This document shows positions 1-9,055 of a stretch of DNA of 56,356 bases, one piece after another (the first letter of the stretch is position 1; each line of letters opens with the position of its first letter). A program made the translations under genes and the position numbers. The notes below the pieces were generated by a model. It made no database searches. It worked only from the letters and a program-made list of their open reading frames with translations, and had not been told where the DNA came from. This DNA is from JAAOZP01 sp038848185 (GTDB lineage Archaea; Thermoproteota; EX4484-205; JAAOZP01). The stretch is taken from NCBI GenBank assembly GCA_038848185.1, contig JAWCNV010000013.1, positions 1-56,356 on the forward strand. Direction: 5' to 3'.

Positions 1-220
1 CCCGCCTCTTCTATTTTCTCCCATATTATAAAAACATATTCTTCCAGCGTAAAGAATAGGCTCAATGATAAAAACGTCAAGACCTGTTAACCACGATGGG
101 TTACGCGGAACAATAAAGTAATTAATCCCTAAGTTTAGAGAACAATTTAATGCCTGTTACGAAAACATTATATTCAGAATAATAGTGAATCGCCTTTCAC
201 TTAAAGAAGCCTTACATAAT

Positions 221-230
221 GCTTATAAAC
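221..230 (+). promoter_or_regulatory. TATA box of first ABC exporter operon
   Basis: GCTTATAAAC lies about 26-35 bases before the ATG at 256, the usual archaeal spacing for a transcript with almost no leader. The rest of bases 1-255 is AT-rich and shows no convincing gene. Confidence 0.55.
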
Positions 231-255
231 AATGCCTGGTTCACCCTGCTAATTC

Positions 256-987
256 ATGAAACAAGCTATAGAAGTAAAAGACCTTGTGAAAACCTTCGGA
301 AACATTAAGGCGCTTAACAATCTGAGTTTTCAGGTTGCGGAAGGAGAGATGTACGGGTTGATTGGGCCAAACGGTGCGGGTAAAACAACCACTCTAAGAA
401 TAATTTCGACTCTAATACTTCCCGACTCAGGTTCAGCAAGGATCTTTGACTATAATGTTGTGAGTGAAGCATCAGAAGTACGGAAGATAATAAGCTATCT
501 TCCTGAGGAGGCAGGAGCCTATAAAAACCTCTCCGGGTTGGAATACTTAAGGTTCATGGCACAGTTCTATGTCGAGAATAAAGAGGATTTGGAGAACCGG
601 GTTAAGGAGGCGGCTGAAATCTCAGGGTTGGGAGAGAGGCTTAAGGACAGAACTAAAAGCTACAGTAAGGGAATGAAGAGGCGGCTTCTAGTTGCCAGAA
701 GCCTTATGCATAGACCTAAGCTTGCAATATTAGATGAGCCCACTAGCGGTCTAGATGTTTTCCACAGCCAACATGTGCGAAGAATAATAAAAAAATATGC
801 GGAGGAACATGGTGTCACAGTATTGCTTTCTAGCCACAACATGCTGGAGGTGGAGTATCTCTGCGACAGGGTCGCGTTGATAAATAAGGGCATGCTGGTC
901 GCGGAGGGAACGCCACTTGAGCTTAAGGAAAAACATAGAGCATCAAACTTAGAGGAGGCTTTTACGAAGGTGGTGGCCTATGCTTAA
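256..987 (+). CDS. ABC transporter ATP-binding protein
   Basis: This is the nucleotide-binding subunit of an ABC exporter of the NatA/CcmA type, which hydrolyses ATP to drive the membrane partner encoded next. Walker A (GPNGAGKTT) is at residues 37-45, the signature YSKGMKRR near 136, Walker B with DEPTSGLD near 155-165, and the H-loop in SSHNM after that. At 243 residues it is a complete single domain. It overlaps the permease gene by 8 bases, so the two are very likely translationally coupled. The substrate cannot be told from sequence; drug, ion or lipid-linked export are all possible for this family. Confidence 0.93.
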   Translation: MKQAIEVKDLVKTFGNIKALNNLSFQVAEGEMYGLIGPNGAGKTTTLRIISTLILPDSGSARIFDYNVVSEASEVRKIISYLPEEAGAYKNLSGLEYLRFMAQFYVENKEDLENRVKEAAEISGLGERLKDRTKSYSKGMKRRLLVARSLMHRPKLAILDEPTSGLDVFHSQHVRRIIKKYAEEHGVTVLLSSHNMLEVEYLCDRVALINKGMLVAEGTPLELKEKHRASNLEEAFTKVVAYA

Positions 988-2275
988 AGGTTTACGTAAC
1001 ATGGTTTTGAAAGAGCTTAAGGAGCTTATCAGAGATCCCAAAATACTTCTGGGAATGCTAATCTTTCCTGTTTTAATGCTCCCTTTGATGGGTGGCGCAG
1101 TCAGAGTTTCCACTCAAACGGCAATGGAGAGTTTTAAGACCTTGTCAATAGGAGTCGTAGACAGAGATTCTACCGCACTCTCACAAATGTTCATAAGTTT
1201 TCTAAACTCTTCTCCCAGCGTGGCTAAGGTAACAGTTTTCCAGAATATTGAGGAGGCAAAAGAGCAGCTTGAGAAATACAGTATTATTGGAATAATAGAG
1301 ATCCCCCAAGAGTTTAGCAGTAACATAACTAGAAACGAGAAGGGTAGGCTTGAGATCTATACACTTTTCAAAGGGGGAAGCGTGTTCGGCTCGCTTGGCG
1401 CATCAATACTAGTCAACCTTGCAAATAATTTTGGAGACTATTTAATTGTTCAAAAGGTCAGGGAGAAAATCCCAGGTTTCGAGAGAATAGTCCTAAATCC
1501 AGTATATGTTTCAGAGAAAACTATTGTGAAGGGGGAGGAGGTACCTATAAGCTCAAGCGTTCTCTCCACCATACTTGCACAGCAGAGCATAGGGTTGATC
1601 TTTGGCCCCACCATGTTAATCTTTTTTGCAATGCAGCTCGGTGCTGCCTCAACAGCATCTGAGAAGGAGGATAAAACCCTAGAGACACTTTTAACAATGC
1701 CTATTGACAGGATAACCATACTCATAGGTAAACTGAGTAGCGTGATTCTCGCTTCAGCGATAAGCGCCTTAGCATTCATAGCCAGCTGGAACTATTATAT
1801 GACCTCCTTCTTCGAAGGTGTTTCTCAGGACCAGATTAACATAAGCCTCGAATCCCTAGGTTTAGCCCCTACGCTTCCAATGTATGTGATGACAGGCGTT
1901 TCCCTGTTTCTTACAATCCTATTCGCCTTAACTCTTTCAGTATTAATATCCTCGTTTGCTGAAGATGTTAGAAGTGCGGAGGCCTTAATAGGATATATGT
2001 ATCCAATTCTTTTTATCCCAATGTTCCTCCTGATGTTTACAGACATTAATACCCTTCCAATACTTCCGAGGATCACCATGTGGCTATTGCCCTTTATCCA
2101 TCCTTCTCTAACGCTTCAAACTCTCTTCAACGGAGACTATTTGACACCTTCTCTTGGGATATGCTACGTTGCGATCCTCACAGTAATAGTTCTCTATCTC
2201 GCAGCAAGATTCTTCTCGACAGGAAGAATACTGACCGCTAAAATACGTTTCAAGAAAAGAAAAGCAGGGGAATAA
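980..2275 (+). CDS. ABC-2 type transporter permease
   Basis: This 431-residue membrane subunit pairs with the overlapping ATPase. It has the ABC-2 layout seen in NatB-like proteins: a cytoplasmic N-terminus, one membrane helix (about 22-40), a large extracytoplasmic domain (about 45-205), then five or more hydrophobic helices to the C-terminus, which ends in a basic tail. The EKEDKTLETLLTMP segment near residue 230 is the conserved ABC-2 coupling region. The transported substrate is unknown. Confidence 0.9.
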   Translation: MLKGLRNMVLKELKELIRDPKILLGMLIFPVLMLPLMGGAVRVSTQTAMESFKTLSIGVVDRDSTALSQMFISFLNSSPSVAKVTVFQNIEEAKEQLEKYSIIGIIEIPQEFSSNITRNEKGRLEIYTLFKGGSVFGSLGASILVNLANNFGDYLIVQKVREKIPGFERIVLNPVYVSEKTIVKGEEVPISSSVLSTILAQQSIGLIFGPTMLIFFAMQLGAASTASEKEDKTLETLLTMPIDRITILIGKLSSVILASAISALAFIASWNYYMTSFFEGVSQDQINISLESLGLAPTLPMYVMTGVSLFLTILFALTLSVLISSFAEDVRSAEALIGYMYPILFIPMFLLMFTDINTLPILPRITMWLLPFIHPSLTLQTLFNGDYLTPSLGICYVAILTVIVLYLAARFFSTGRILTAKIRFKKRKAGE

Positions 2276-2280
2276 GCAAT

Positions 2281-2290
2281 CTTTAAATAA
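2281..2290 (+). promoter_or_regulatory. TATA box for rubredoxin
   Basis: CTTTAAATAA lies 30 bases before the rubredoxin ATG at 2320. It suggests the gene has its own near-leaderless transcript rather than depending on the ABC operon that ends at 2275. Confidence 0.6.
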
Positions 2291-2319
2291 ACAGCTAATG
2301 CTCTTTAAACAGATGTTTC

Positions 2320-2496
2320 ATGGCTTCAGGAGTTTCAAAGAGGTACAGGTGCACAGTATGCGGATACATTTATGACCCATCTATGGGAGACTCTGAGTCA
2401 AAGATTCCTCCGGGAACACCTTTCGAAAAGCTTCCAGAAAGCTGGGTCTGCCCGCTTTGCGGAGCAAGTAAGGATCTTTTTGAACCGGAAGATTAA
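2320..2496 (+). CDS. rubredoxin
   Basis: This 58-residue gene encodes a small one-iron electron carrier. The two knuckles that bind the Fe(Cys)4 centre are C11-T-V-C14-G-Y and C44-P-L-C47-G-A, spaced as in classical rubredoxins. The conserved core PPGTPFEKLPESWVCP is also present. It probably donates electrons to soluble oxygen- or peroxide-detoxifying enzymes; no rubrerythrin or flavodiiron partner is adjacent, although a peroxiredoxin lies at 16.6-17.3 kb. The ATG at 2320 is preferred because an ATG at 2313 is out of frame and a TATA box sits 30 bases upstream. Confidence 0.96.
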   Translation: MASGVSKRYRCTVCGYIYDPSMGDSESKIPPGTPFEKLPESWVCPLCGASKDLFEPED

Positions 2497-2540
2497 TCCT
2501 TCATAAGAAAGCAGGTATTCTACTTTACTCGTTTAAACCG

Positions 2541-5015
2541 TTAGATACTCAAAACATAACTTAAAACGAGCAGCGTGACATTATAGGCAGCGTGAAGAGC
2601 AATTGGACACCAAATCCTATAGCTTCTCTTTCTGAAAAGATATCCCAGTATAAGACCTAGGAGGAAGGCGGGCAGGAACTGCCAAGGATTCAGATGGAAA
2701 AGACCGAATAAGAGGGATGAAGCCACTATTCCCCAGTTTCTCCCTAGGCTCATCTCGAACCCTCTTTGCACAAAACCTCTGAACAACATTTCTTCGCATG
2801 GAGCCGCAAAAAATATTGTGAAGAAGGATAATGCAACCAGATCCTTAAAGGAAGAGGGAGAAATGGTTGAGAATATTCTTTCAAACCAAGGTGGAATAGG
2901 AACTAGTATTTGAACAACTATTCCGGCGAAGAACCCTGTTAAAACAGTTAAAGGCAGAATGAGCAGAGCAAGCTTAAACTCTTGTAGAGCACTCCTAGAA
3001 TCCAGCCCGATAAACTCCACGCTTATCCCTTTACTAACCATGTAGAGCAACATAGGAATAATTATCGCAACCTCTCCTAGAAAAAGCAGCGTCAGATCAT
3101 TGGCACGACCGCTTGAAGACAGTGTTAAAAGAGGAAACTGTAAGACTGATGGGAGAACCAGAGCAAGAAGCAGAATAAGGATGGTTTGAGAGGCCCTCCA
3201 AGGGACTTTTGACGGAATATTTTGTATTGTTTTTGCATCCTGACCTGCGGCTTTTCTTTGTATTAGAATAGAGGCTACGAGCATAAGTCCCATTAAGACC
3301 GCTAGGGGTAGGCTATAGTGTCTTCCACTTGGATCAGTGCCTGATCCGAAAAAGAACCCGGTTAGACCTACAACCATGAGAATTAAAGAAGCTAAGGTTG
3401 AGAAGTTTAAAATGTAATGTTTGTAGTTCCTCTGAAACGGCATCTGGGGAACTATTTCTTCAGCAGGAGCTTTATCGAAGAACGTTTTAGACTTTATCAA
3501 GACGTACCTAGACAGCAGAAAGGCGATAAGTGTCGTGTAAAGAATTAGTATGAGGAGTATGCTTGGAGGAGGCACGTCTGCAATGCTTATGGTGGTTCTG
3601 GCAAGTATGACGGGCATCGACAGGAACAGGGCTCCGAACAAAGGTATGAAAACGTACAGCAGGGCGCTGAGAGATAACGCGTTAGAAGGCTTAGATAGAG
3701 TTAGTGCTGCAGCAACAGACAGTATTGAGGCGAAAAGCGTTATCGAGAAAAGCAGTAGGAAGTCAAGTATTATGAAGGGGGTTCCCGCCAACAGTATGTT
3801 GAAAGCACCGTAGAAAATCAATGCGAAGCTGAATGTTGCTACAAAGTATGCTATGAGCATGCCCTTCACATATTTTTTGAAACCGTCTTCAGATACAGCT
3901 GTTGCCCAAAGGCTTTCACGCTCTACGATACCCCAGTTTATCGAGAAAATTGCAGGGATGAGCGGCGTGTAGAGAATGTTGAAGGTCAGGGTGGCTAGCG
4001 CGGAGAAACTTACCTGCCTGATTAGGATGGGGAAGCTCAGGTTGGCTAGCGTAGCAATACCGAACAGCATTAGAGCAGTGAAAAGGCTCCCGTCCCGCAG
4101 TATCCTTAAGAGGTTCAGCTTAACTGTTAAAGCCATCGGTTTCTCGCTCATCTTGGGCGAGAGCACCTGCATAAAGAACCTTGGAACCCCTCTCAATATC
4201 CTACGGTTGCTCGAAGGCATCTCCATCAGAGCAGTTGTCAGGAGAGGAGTAACATCTGGAAGAAAGTTAATTCTCATCGCAGCAAAATAGGCGCTGACAA
4301 TCAACATTAAGTAGATTAAACCCAGAGCAATATCCCAAAGGCTTAGATAGCCAAAAGCATATCTTGAGAGAATGGTTGAAGGGTAGGGAAGGTCAGAATA
4401 GTTCACTTCAAAACCCAGCGCCATACCCAGCAGCGGGGTGAAGAGCAGCGCGAGAAGGACCCAGCCGAAAGCCTCTACCGCAACATCATTCCACATGCTC
4501 TTCAGGACGCCGAGCGTCTGAGCTATTAGTGAGGAGGTGAGAAGCATAAGCTCGTAGAAAAGGAAAACCATAGGTAGATTGCTGAAATCAGGGTAAAGCA
4601 TCACAGCGCTGAAAGAAACCAGGGGTGGGGTGACAGCAACGTTTAGAAAGACGAATTGAAACAGAAGGTCTGCCAGCATATATGTTGAAGGCTTGACGGG
4701 GGAAGTTAAGACAAAATCTATCTCGGGCTCGAGGGAAGTAATCCCGCCTTTAAGACCAAGGAAAATACCCATGGCGATCACGCTTGAAAAAGTCACAGAT
4801 ATTATGTTCATCAACTCTTTCTCGCTTATATCTGAGAAGCCGTAGAACCCTCTTACGAAGACCCCGCTGAAAAGCGATGAAAATACGATAATAAGATAAA
4901 ACATTAGTGTTGAAAACTTAATTGACGCGCTTTTTCTTAAGGGACCATAATACTGGAGAAGCTTAAACATCAGGATTTGACGAAGTCTAGAATCCCCCAT
5001 GGCTTCCTCCTCCAA
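2541..5015 (-). CDS. ABC-2 permease fused to CPBP (CAAX-type) intramembrane protease
   Basis: This 824-residue polytopic protein has two parts. Residues 1 to about 530 look like an ABC exporter permease with many hydrophobic helices, and the gene directly follows an ABC ATPase with overlapping ends. Roughly the last 250 residues carry the CPBP/Abi glutamic protease motifs: EE(M)LFR at 741-746, FGLFH with His 774, and HAAYN at 808. CPBP proteins cleave near membrane-embedded or prenylated peptide ends and often process or confer immunity to peptides. The fusion suggests export coupled to processing of a peptide or lipoprotein substrate (inference). An internal ATG at 5000 (MGDSRL) would shorten the overlap with the ATPase. 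Confidence 0.85.
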   Translation of the reverse strand: MEEEAMGDSRLRQILMFKLLQYYGPLRKSASIKFSTLMFYLIIVFSSLFSGVFVRGFYGFSDISEKELMNIISVTFSSVIAMGIFLGLKGGITSLEPEIDFVLTSPVKPSTYMLADLLFQFVFLNVAVTPPLVSFSAVMLYPDFSNLPMVFLFYELMLLTSSLIAQTLGVLKSMWNDVAVEAFGWVLLALLFTPLLGMALGFEVNYSDLPYPSTILSRYAFGYLSLWDIALGLIYLMLIVSAYFAAMRINFLPDVTPLLTTALMEMPSSNRRILRGVPRFFMQVLSPKMSEKPMALTVKLNLLRILRDGSLFTALMLFGIATLANLSFPILIRQVSFSALATLTFNILYTPLIPAIFSINWGIVERESLWATAVSEDGFKKYVKGMLIAYFVATFSFALIFYGAFNILLAGTPFIILDFLLLFSITLFASILSVAAALTLSKPSNALSLSALLYVFIPLFGALFLSMPVILARTTISIADVPPPSILLILILYTTLIAFLLSRYVLIKSKTFFDKAPAEEIVPQMPFQRNYKHYILNFSTLASLILMVVGLTGFFFGSGTDPSGRHYSLPLAVLMGLMLVASILIQRKAAGQDAKTIQNIPSKVPWRASQTILILLLALVLPSVLQFPLLTLSSSGRANDLTLLFLGEVAIIIPMLLYMVSKGISVEFIGLDSRSALQEFKLALLILPLTVLTGFFAGIVVQILVPIPPWFERIFSTISPSSFKDLVALSFFTIFFAAPCEEMLFRGFVQRGFEMSLGRNWGIVASSLLFGLFHLNPWQFLPAFLLGLILGYLFRKRSYRIWCPIALHAAYNVTLLVLSYVLSI

Positions 5016-5769
5016 CTATTCTGAAAAATGCTTCTTCAAGCGTTCCAGAAGAGTCTAATCCAACAGAGTTTTTAAGTTCCTCTATAGTCCCCTCCGCAAC
5101 GCTTTTGCCAGAATCTATTATTGTCGCACTGGTGCAGAATCTTTCAGCCATGTCAAGCATATGCGTACATATGAGTGCTGCCCCACCATCATCAACAATA
5201 TTCTTAACAATGTTTTTAACGAGGCGCTGACCATCAGGATCCAAACCTATGAAGGGCTCATCCATTATGATGAATTTAGGCTGGTGTATAAATACTGTTG
5301 TTAGAGCAAGCCTCTGCTTCAAACCCTTTGAAAGCTCAATGATAAACCTGTTTTCACACTCGTTAAGCTCAAACATGTTCAGGAATTCTTCAACTCTCCT
5401 CCTCGTCTTCTCTCCGGGCTCCACCCCCCTGATTCTCGCGATATAGCCTAGAAACTCTTTGGGAGTAAGGTAGTCAGGTAGGGAAGGTGTTTCAGGCAGA
5501 TATCCAAGGAGTTTTTTAAAGCCATAGTCATTCCTCACGTTTCTTCCCATGACCGTTATCATGCCCCTATCGGGATTAAGGAGCCCAACGATGCATTTCA
5601 CCGTGGTTGTCTTGCCAGCACCATTAGGACCTATCAGGCCATGTATCTCTCCTGAGGCGACCTTCATGGATAGCCCTGCTACTCCTACTGTTTTCCCATA
5701 CGTCTTCCAAAGATCCTCTATTTCAAGCAAAACACTGTTGCCCAAATGCCTTTCACTATCAGGTAGCAA
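4987..5769 (-). CDS. ABC transporter ATP-binding protein
   Basis: This 260-residue ATPase is the partner of the downstream permease-protease fusion, overlapping it by up to 29 bases. Walker A GPNGAGKTT is near residues 48-56, the signature LSKGLKQRL near 145, Walker B with DEPFIGLD near 167, and the H-loop in CTHML near 200. The first 16 residues precede the conserved start of the fold, so initiation a little downstream is possible. A TATA-like CTTAAAAA on this strand near 5798-5806 supports a start close to 5769. Confidence 0.92.
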   Translation of the reverse strand: MLPDSERHLGNSVLLEIEDLWKTYGKTVGVAGLSMKVASGEIHGLIGPNGAGKTTTVKCIVGLLNPDRGMITVMGRNVRNDYGFKKLLGYLPETPSLPDYLTPKEFLGYIARIRGVEPGEKTRRRVEEFLNMFELNECENRFIIELSKGLKQRLALTTVFIHQPKFIIMDEPFIGLDPDGQRLVKNIVKNIVDDGGAALICTHMLDMAERFCTSATIIDSGKSVAEGTIEELKNSVGLDSSGTLEEAFFRIVGGGSHGGF

Positions 5770-5927
5770 GACTGCTGAACAATAGAGGACGAGAGTAGAA
5801 TTTTTAAGCTTTTAACAAGTCATAAAAACACTAACAAGTTTTCAAAGAAAAGTGAAATAAAATACTCGAGTTATAATTCTAAGACGCATGGAAAAATTTA
5901 ATAAGCTTATTGAGGGGTGTGGAAAGA

Positions 5928-6293
5928 ATGAACACTAAGATAATCCTTGGAATCTCAACACTAATTCTACTCGTCCACGGAGTAATTGAACTGCTCTCCA
6001 TACTTAGCATTTTCACCGGAGAAGCACCGTTTTTCATCTTTCAAGAGCTTAGGGAGAATTGGCAGCAAACAGTATTAATAAGTATAGTCTCCGGGATCAT
6101 CAGGATTGTTGCAGCCGCAGGCATTTCAAAGGGTTTTAAATGGGGCTTAATGCTGGGAATCTTTTTCTCAGTAGCCACTTACTCAGGATTAGCCTTCTAT
6201 CTTCCCTACGGTATGATGGATGCATTGTTATCGGGTCTTGCCCTAGTGCTTCTCACCATGGCTTACTGGGGCGGTAAGAAAATAGACGTTTGA
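5928..6293 (+). CDS. small four-helix membrane protein, unknown function
   Basis: This 121-residue protein is almost wholly hydrophobic, with about four predicted helices (near 5-25, 47-65, 70-90, 95-113) and a short charged end (GGKKIDV). No catalytic or binding motif was recognised. The frame stays open to a TTG at 5910, but ATG 5928 is preferred: ATTTAATA at 5896-5903 acts as TATA box about 25-30 bases away, and GAGGGGTG at 5912-5919 is a plausible ribosome binding site. Confidence 0.7.
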   Translation: MNTKIILGISTLILLVHGVIELLSILSIFTGEAPFFIFQELRENWQQTVLISIVSGIIRIVAAAGISKGFKWGLMLGIFFSVATYSGLAFYLPYGMMDALLSGLALVLLTMAYWGGKKIDV

Positions 6294-6346
6294 AGAAAAT
6301 GTTATGGGAGTAAGTTATGTTTTCCCCAAGTAGATTTTGGTAAAGA

Positions 6347-6354
6347 CTTATATA
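6347..6354 (+). promoter_or_regulatory. TATA box
   Basis: CTTATATA lies 33-40 bases before the ATG at 6387, consistent with a short- or no-leader transcript for the polyproline-tailed membrane protein. Confidence 0.55.
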
Positions 6355-6386
6355 CTTATTGCCTAAACTATTTAAACCGGATAAAA

Positions 6387-6794
6387 ATGGCGCAAACTAC
6401 AGTAACAGAAGCTAGAAACCTTGCAAATTGGTCATATCTTTCTCTACTGATACTTGGAGCACTGATGGCTTTAGGTGGAATATGGTATATTATCAGTTGG
6501 ATCTCGGTTGCTTGGGTGTGGTACTTCGGATTTGGTGGCTTCATAATCACGGGCATCGTTTTACTTGTATTGGGAGGCTTTGGCGCCTTCACAGCTTTCA
6601 CGGTGTGGAAGCCTAAGATAGTTGACGCGATAGATCAGGGAAGGTATGCTGATGCTTATCATGTTGCTTCCAATCCTATCCAACTCATAATAGGACTCAT
6701 ATGCGGCGGCGTTATTCCATGTATCCTGCTGTATCTAACTCAACAGAAGCTTGCTTTAATAGTGGGGCCAGCGCCTCCACCTCCGCCTCCATAA
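6387..6794 (+). CDS. membrane protein with polyproline C-terminal tail
   Basis: This 135-residue protein has hydrophobic helices near residues 17-37, 43-66 and 100-120, with a soluble loop (residues 68-92) containing WKPKIVDAIDQGRYADAY. It ends GPAPPPPPP. The same kind of short proline tail ends three other proteins in this window (genes at 13512, 14600 and 25138). Function unknown. The family resembles small archaeal membrane proteins often annotated only as hypothetical. Confidence 0.75.
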   Translation: MAQTTVTEARNLANWSYLSLLILGALMALGGIWYIISWISVAWVWYFGFGGFIITGIVLLVLGGFGAFTAFTVWKPKIVDAIDQGRYADAYHVASNPIQLIIGLICGGVIPCILLYLTQQKLALIVGPAPPPPPP

Positions 6795-6857
6795 GAAAAC
6801 TATCTTTCATCCTATTTTTTCTCAATATTTTAAAGAATATCCGAGTATGAAACAGGA

Positions 6858-8078
6858 TCATCCAACAATATAGGGTATGATTATTATGCCTATTATGAGG
6901 CACAGTATAGTTAAGCTTACTGTGTAAACCATCCTGTCAACCATCTTGACGCTTATCCTGCTACCAAGCTTCCTTCTGCATAAAAGCTTGAACATTATCC
7001 CGCCGTCCATCGGATACAGGGGGAGGGCGTTGAATATTCCGAGGTTGAAGTTTACGAACCAGATCCAGAAGAAAAGGTTCACTAAGTAATGATAATCCGC
7101 ACCTAGAAGAGTTGAAACATAGTATTTTTGAAGCAGGCTGGAGAACGGAATGTTCTGGTAAACCCATGGGAACGGGACTGTAGGAATCATCAAGTATGTT
7201 ACAACCCCTTCAACAGGTGAACGCATGAATGCGGAGGAATAGTTTTCGAGAACATCTTTAAGCGGAACCACATCCAGTATTCCAGTAGCGTTAAGGTCTC
7301 TTCCAAGCGCGAAAGTATAGTTTGATAAGCCGTTTCTGGAAACTGTGAAAGACATGTTTTCACCCTGCTCGTAAGCCTTATTCATCGCCTTGGCAAAACT
7401 GTTCCAGTCGGGGGTTAACTCACTGTTCAACCCTATTATTACATCCCCTGGTCTCATACCCGCTTGGTAAGCCGACCCATTGGAAACAAGCCCTACAACG
7501 AGAATACCGTTGTCAACCGGCTTCAAAGAGAGTATTAGAAGTATGAAGATGGCTAATGAAGCGAAGGCTGCGATGATGTTTGAAACAGGCCCGGCTGAGA
7601 GAACTCTGCTTGCTTCTCCAAGCTCCGCCTCCTCAAGCTGCTTCTCATCTACTTCTGCGAAAGCACCTATGGGTATAATTAGGAACAGGACTAAGCCCGT
7701 CGACTTGACGTTAATCTCGTGGGCTCTTGCCTGAACCCCGTGTGAACACTCATGTATGATCATAGCTATGAGAAGCGCTACCCAGCCATAGAAGACGGGT
7801 AGGTAAGGGTTCACTCCAGGAAGAAGTATGTTTGCAGCAGGCCCCAGCTCCCTAATCATCCTGCTCACATTAGGGCTACTCAACATGTTGCTAATAGAGT
7901 TGAGCAGAAGATAGATCATCACAGCACCTAGGAAAGGCATTATGACCGTGAAGACCAAGCCTATTTCCTTGGAGAGCCTTTTCTTCCCAAGCCTATCCAT
8001 CAGAGATAAGCCTATCCTGGTCTTGATTAGAATGAAGGGAAACTGGACTTCAACTATGCTCGGCAGGCGTAGACGCAT
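6858..8078 (-). CDS. site-2 protease family (M50) membrane zinc metalloprotease with PDZ domain
   Basis: This 406-residue intramembrane protease of the S2P/RseP type cleaves membrane-embedded substrates in regulated proteolysis. The zinc motif HECSH is at 109-113. A PDZ-like domain (about 195-260) holds the GMRPGDVIIGLNS segment. The second zinc-site motif, NALPLYPMDGG, lies near residue 355. Hydrophobic helices flank each. The next gene on the same strand is a membrane-anchored winged-helix regulator, a plausible but unproven substrate. Confidence 0.92.
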   Translation of the reverse strand: MRLRLPSIVEVQFPFILIKTRIGLSLMDRLGKKRLSKEIGLVFTVIMPFLGAVMIYLLLNSISNMLSSPNVSRMIRELGPAANILLPGVNPYLPVFYGWVALLIAMIIHECSHGVQARAHEINVKSTGLVLFLIIPIGAFAEVDEKQLEEAELGEASRVLSAGPVSNIIAAFASLAIFILLILSLKPVDNGILVVGLVSNGSAYQAGMRPGDVIIGLNSELTPDWNSFAKAMNKAYEQGENMSFTVSRNGLSNYTFALGRDLNATGILDVVPLKDVLENYSSAFMRSPVEGVVTYLMIPTVPFPWVYQNIPFSSLLQKYYVSTLLGADYHYLVNLFFWIWFVNFNLGIFNALPLYPMDGGIMFKLLCRRKLGSRISVKMVDRMVYTVSLTILCLIIGIIIIPYIVG

Positions 8079-8146
8079 TTAAAATCTTTCAGCTTAACCT
8101 CCTTTTTAAACATAGCTTCAAAATTCACTGTGCTTCAGGAAAGGTT

Positions 8147-8947
8147 TCACCCGACCAAGAACATTTTAGCCTCAAGAGCATCTAGCAACACGTTAGATAT
8201 GGCGATGCTGAAGGCGCAGCATACGAATGCTTGGCTAGCGTTAAGCCCAAGCGTCTCCTTAGCAAGCAATAGCAAGAGTATGAAGAACCATGCGAAGAAT
8301 ATTTTTGGAAGAATTACGTCGGTTATGAAGAGAAGGTATTCGGCTTTGAGAAGCTCCATTACTATAAGATACGGTTTAAATAGGGTAATAAGGCTGGAGA
8401 CTATGAGTGGCTGGAACGTTGTAGGATAGCATATAACCGTTCCTAGGACATTCTTACCTTTATACAGGTATCTGCCTGTGAGAACTACCCAGATTATTGG
8501 GAGGGAAAGGTTTAGGAAAAGCTGAAGCCCGTTGACACCAGCGTAAAGAGAGATTAAGACTGATAAAACTCCAATCATTATGCTTGAGAATATATGGATG
8601 ATACTGCCTTTCGCAACCAGTTTAAAGGCGAGTGAAGGCCTTATGAGGAAGTCTAGAAAAGACAAAGGGTTGAACCTGATACCTGCTGGCTTCAAACCTT
8701 GAAAAGATTTTAAAATATTATAGGCCTTAAGACCCTGTTCTGAAGCCCTGTATAGTCCTCCTTCAATCTCTAAGAGAAGCTTCATCTTCTCAAGATGGTA
8801 GTTAAGCGTACCAGGCTTTAAATCAGTCTTGGTGAGGATAGCCGTGTAGGATAAGGGGCCCTCCTTGACAATCAGCTCTAGGAGCCTCCTCCTTACCTCA
8901 TGGGAGAGAGATTCAAAGAGGCTGTCAAGCAGCTCATCGTCTTTCAT
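8147..8947 (-). CDS. membrane-bound winged-helix (ArsR-like) transcription regulator
   Basis: Residues 1-85 form a winged helix: an ArsR-type SHEVRRRLLELI helix, then TLNYHLEKM as recognition helix and a wing. Residues 110-266 contain about five hydrophobic helices. Such HTH-plus-membrane proteins are common in archaea and are thought to sense envelope or small-molecule signals. It lies just upstream of the site-2 protease gene on the same strand (68 bases apart), so release of the DNA-binding domain by cleavage is an attractive hypothesis. No ligand motif seen. Confidence 0.82.
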   Translation of the reverse strand: MKDDELLDSLFESLSHEVRRRLLELIVKEGPLSYTAILTKTDLKPGTLNYHLEKMKLLLEIEGGLYRASEQGLKAYNILKSFQGLKPAGIRFNPLSFLDFLIRPSLAFKLVAKGSIIHIFSSIMIGVLSVLISLYAGVNGLQLFLNLSLPIIWVVLTGRYLYKGKNVLGTVICYPTTFQPLIVSSLITLFKPYLIVMELLKAEYLLFITDVILPKIFFAWFFILLLLLAKETLGLNASQAFVCCAFSIAISNVLLDALEAKMFLVG

Positions 8948-9055
8948 TATTTACAGCTACCTCTACAGACTGCTCAGGTAAATTGGTTATTCTTTCCCTA
9001 TATAAGTGCCTTGCTAAGAAATATAGGATGGCTATGCTTAATCGATGGTTATAGG

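Noticed and set aside
5910..5927. TTG start extending the 121-residue membrane protein
   Set aside because: The ATG at 5928 has a ribosome binding site and a TATA box at the right distance; the extension is charged and does not fit the hydrophobic start.
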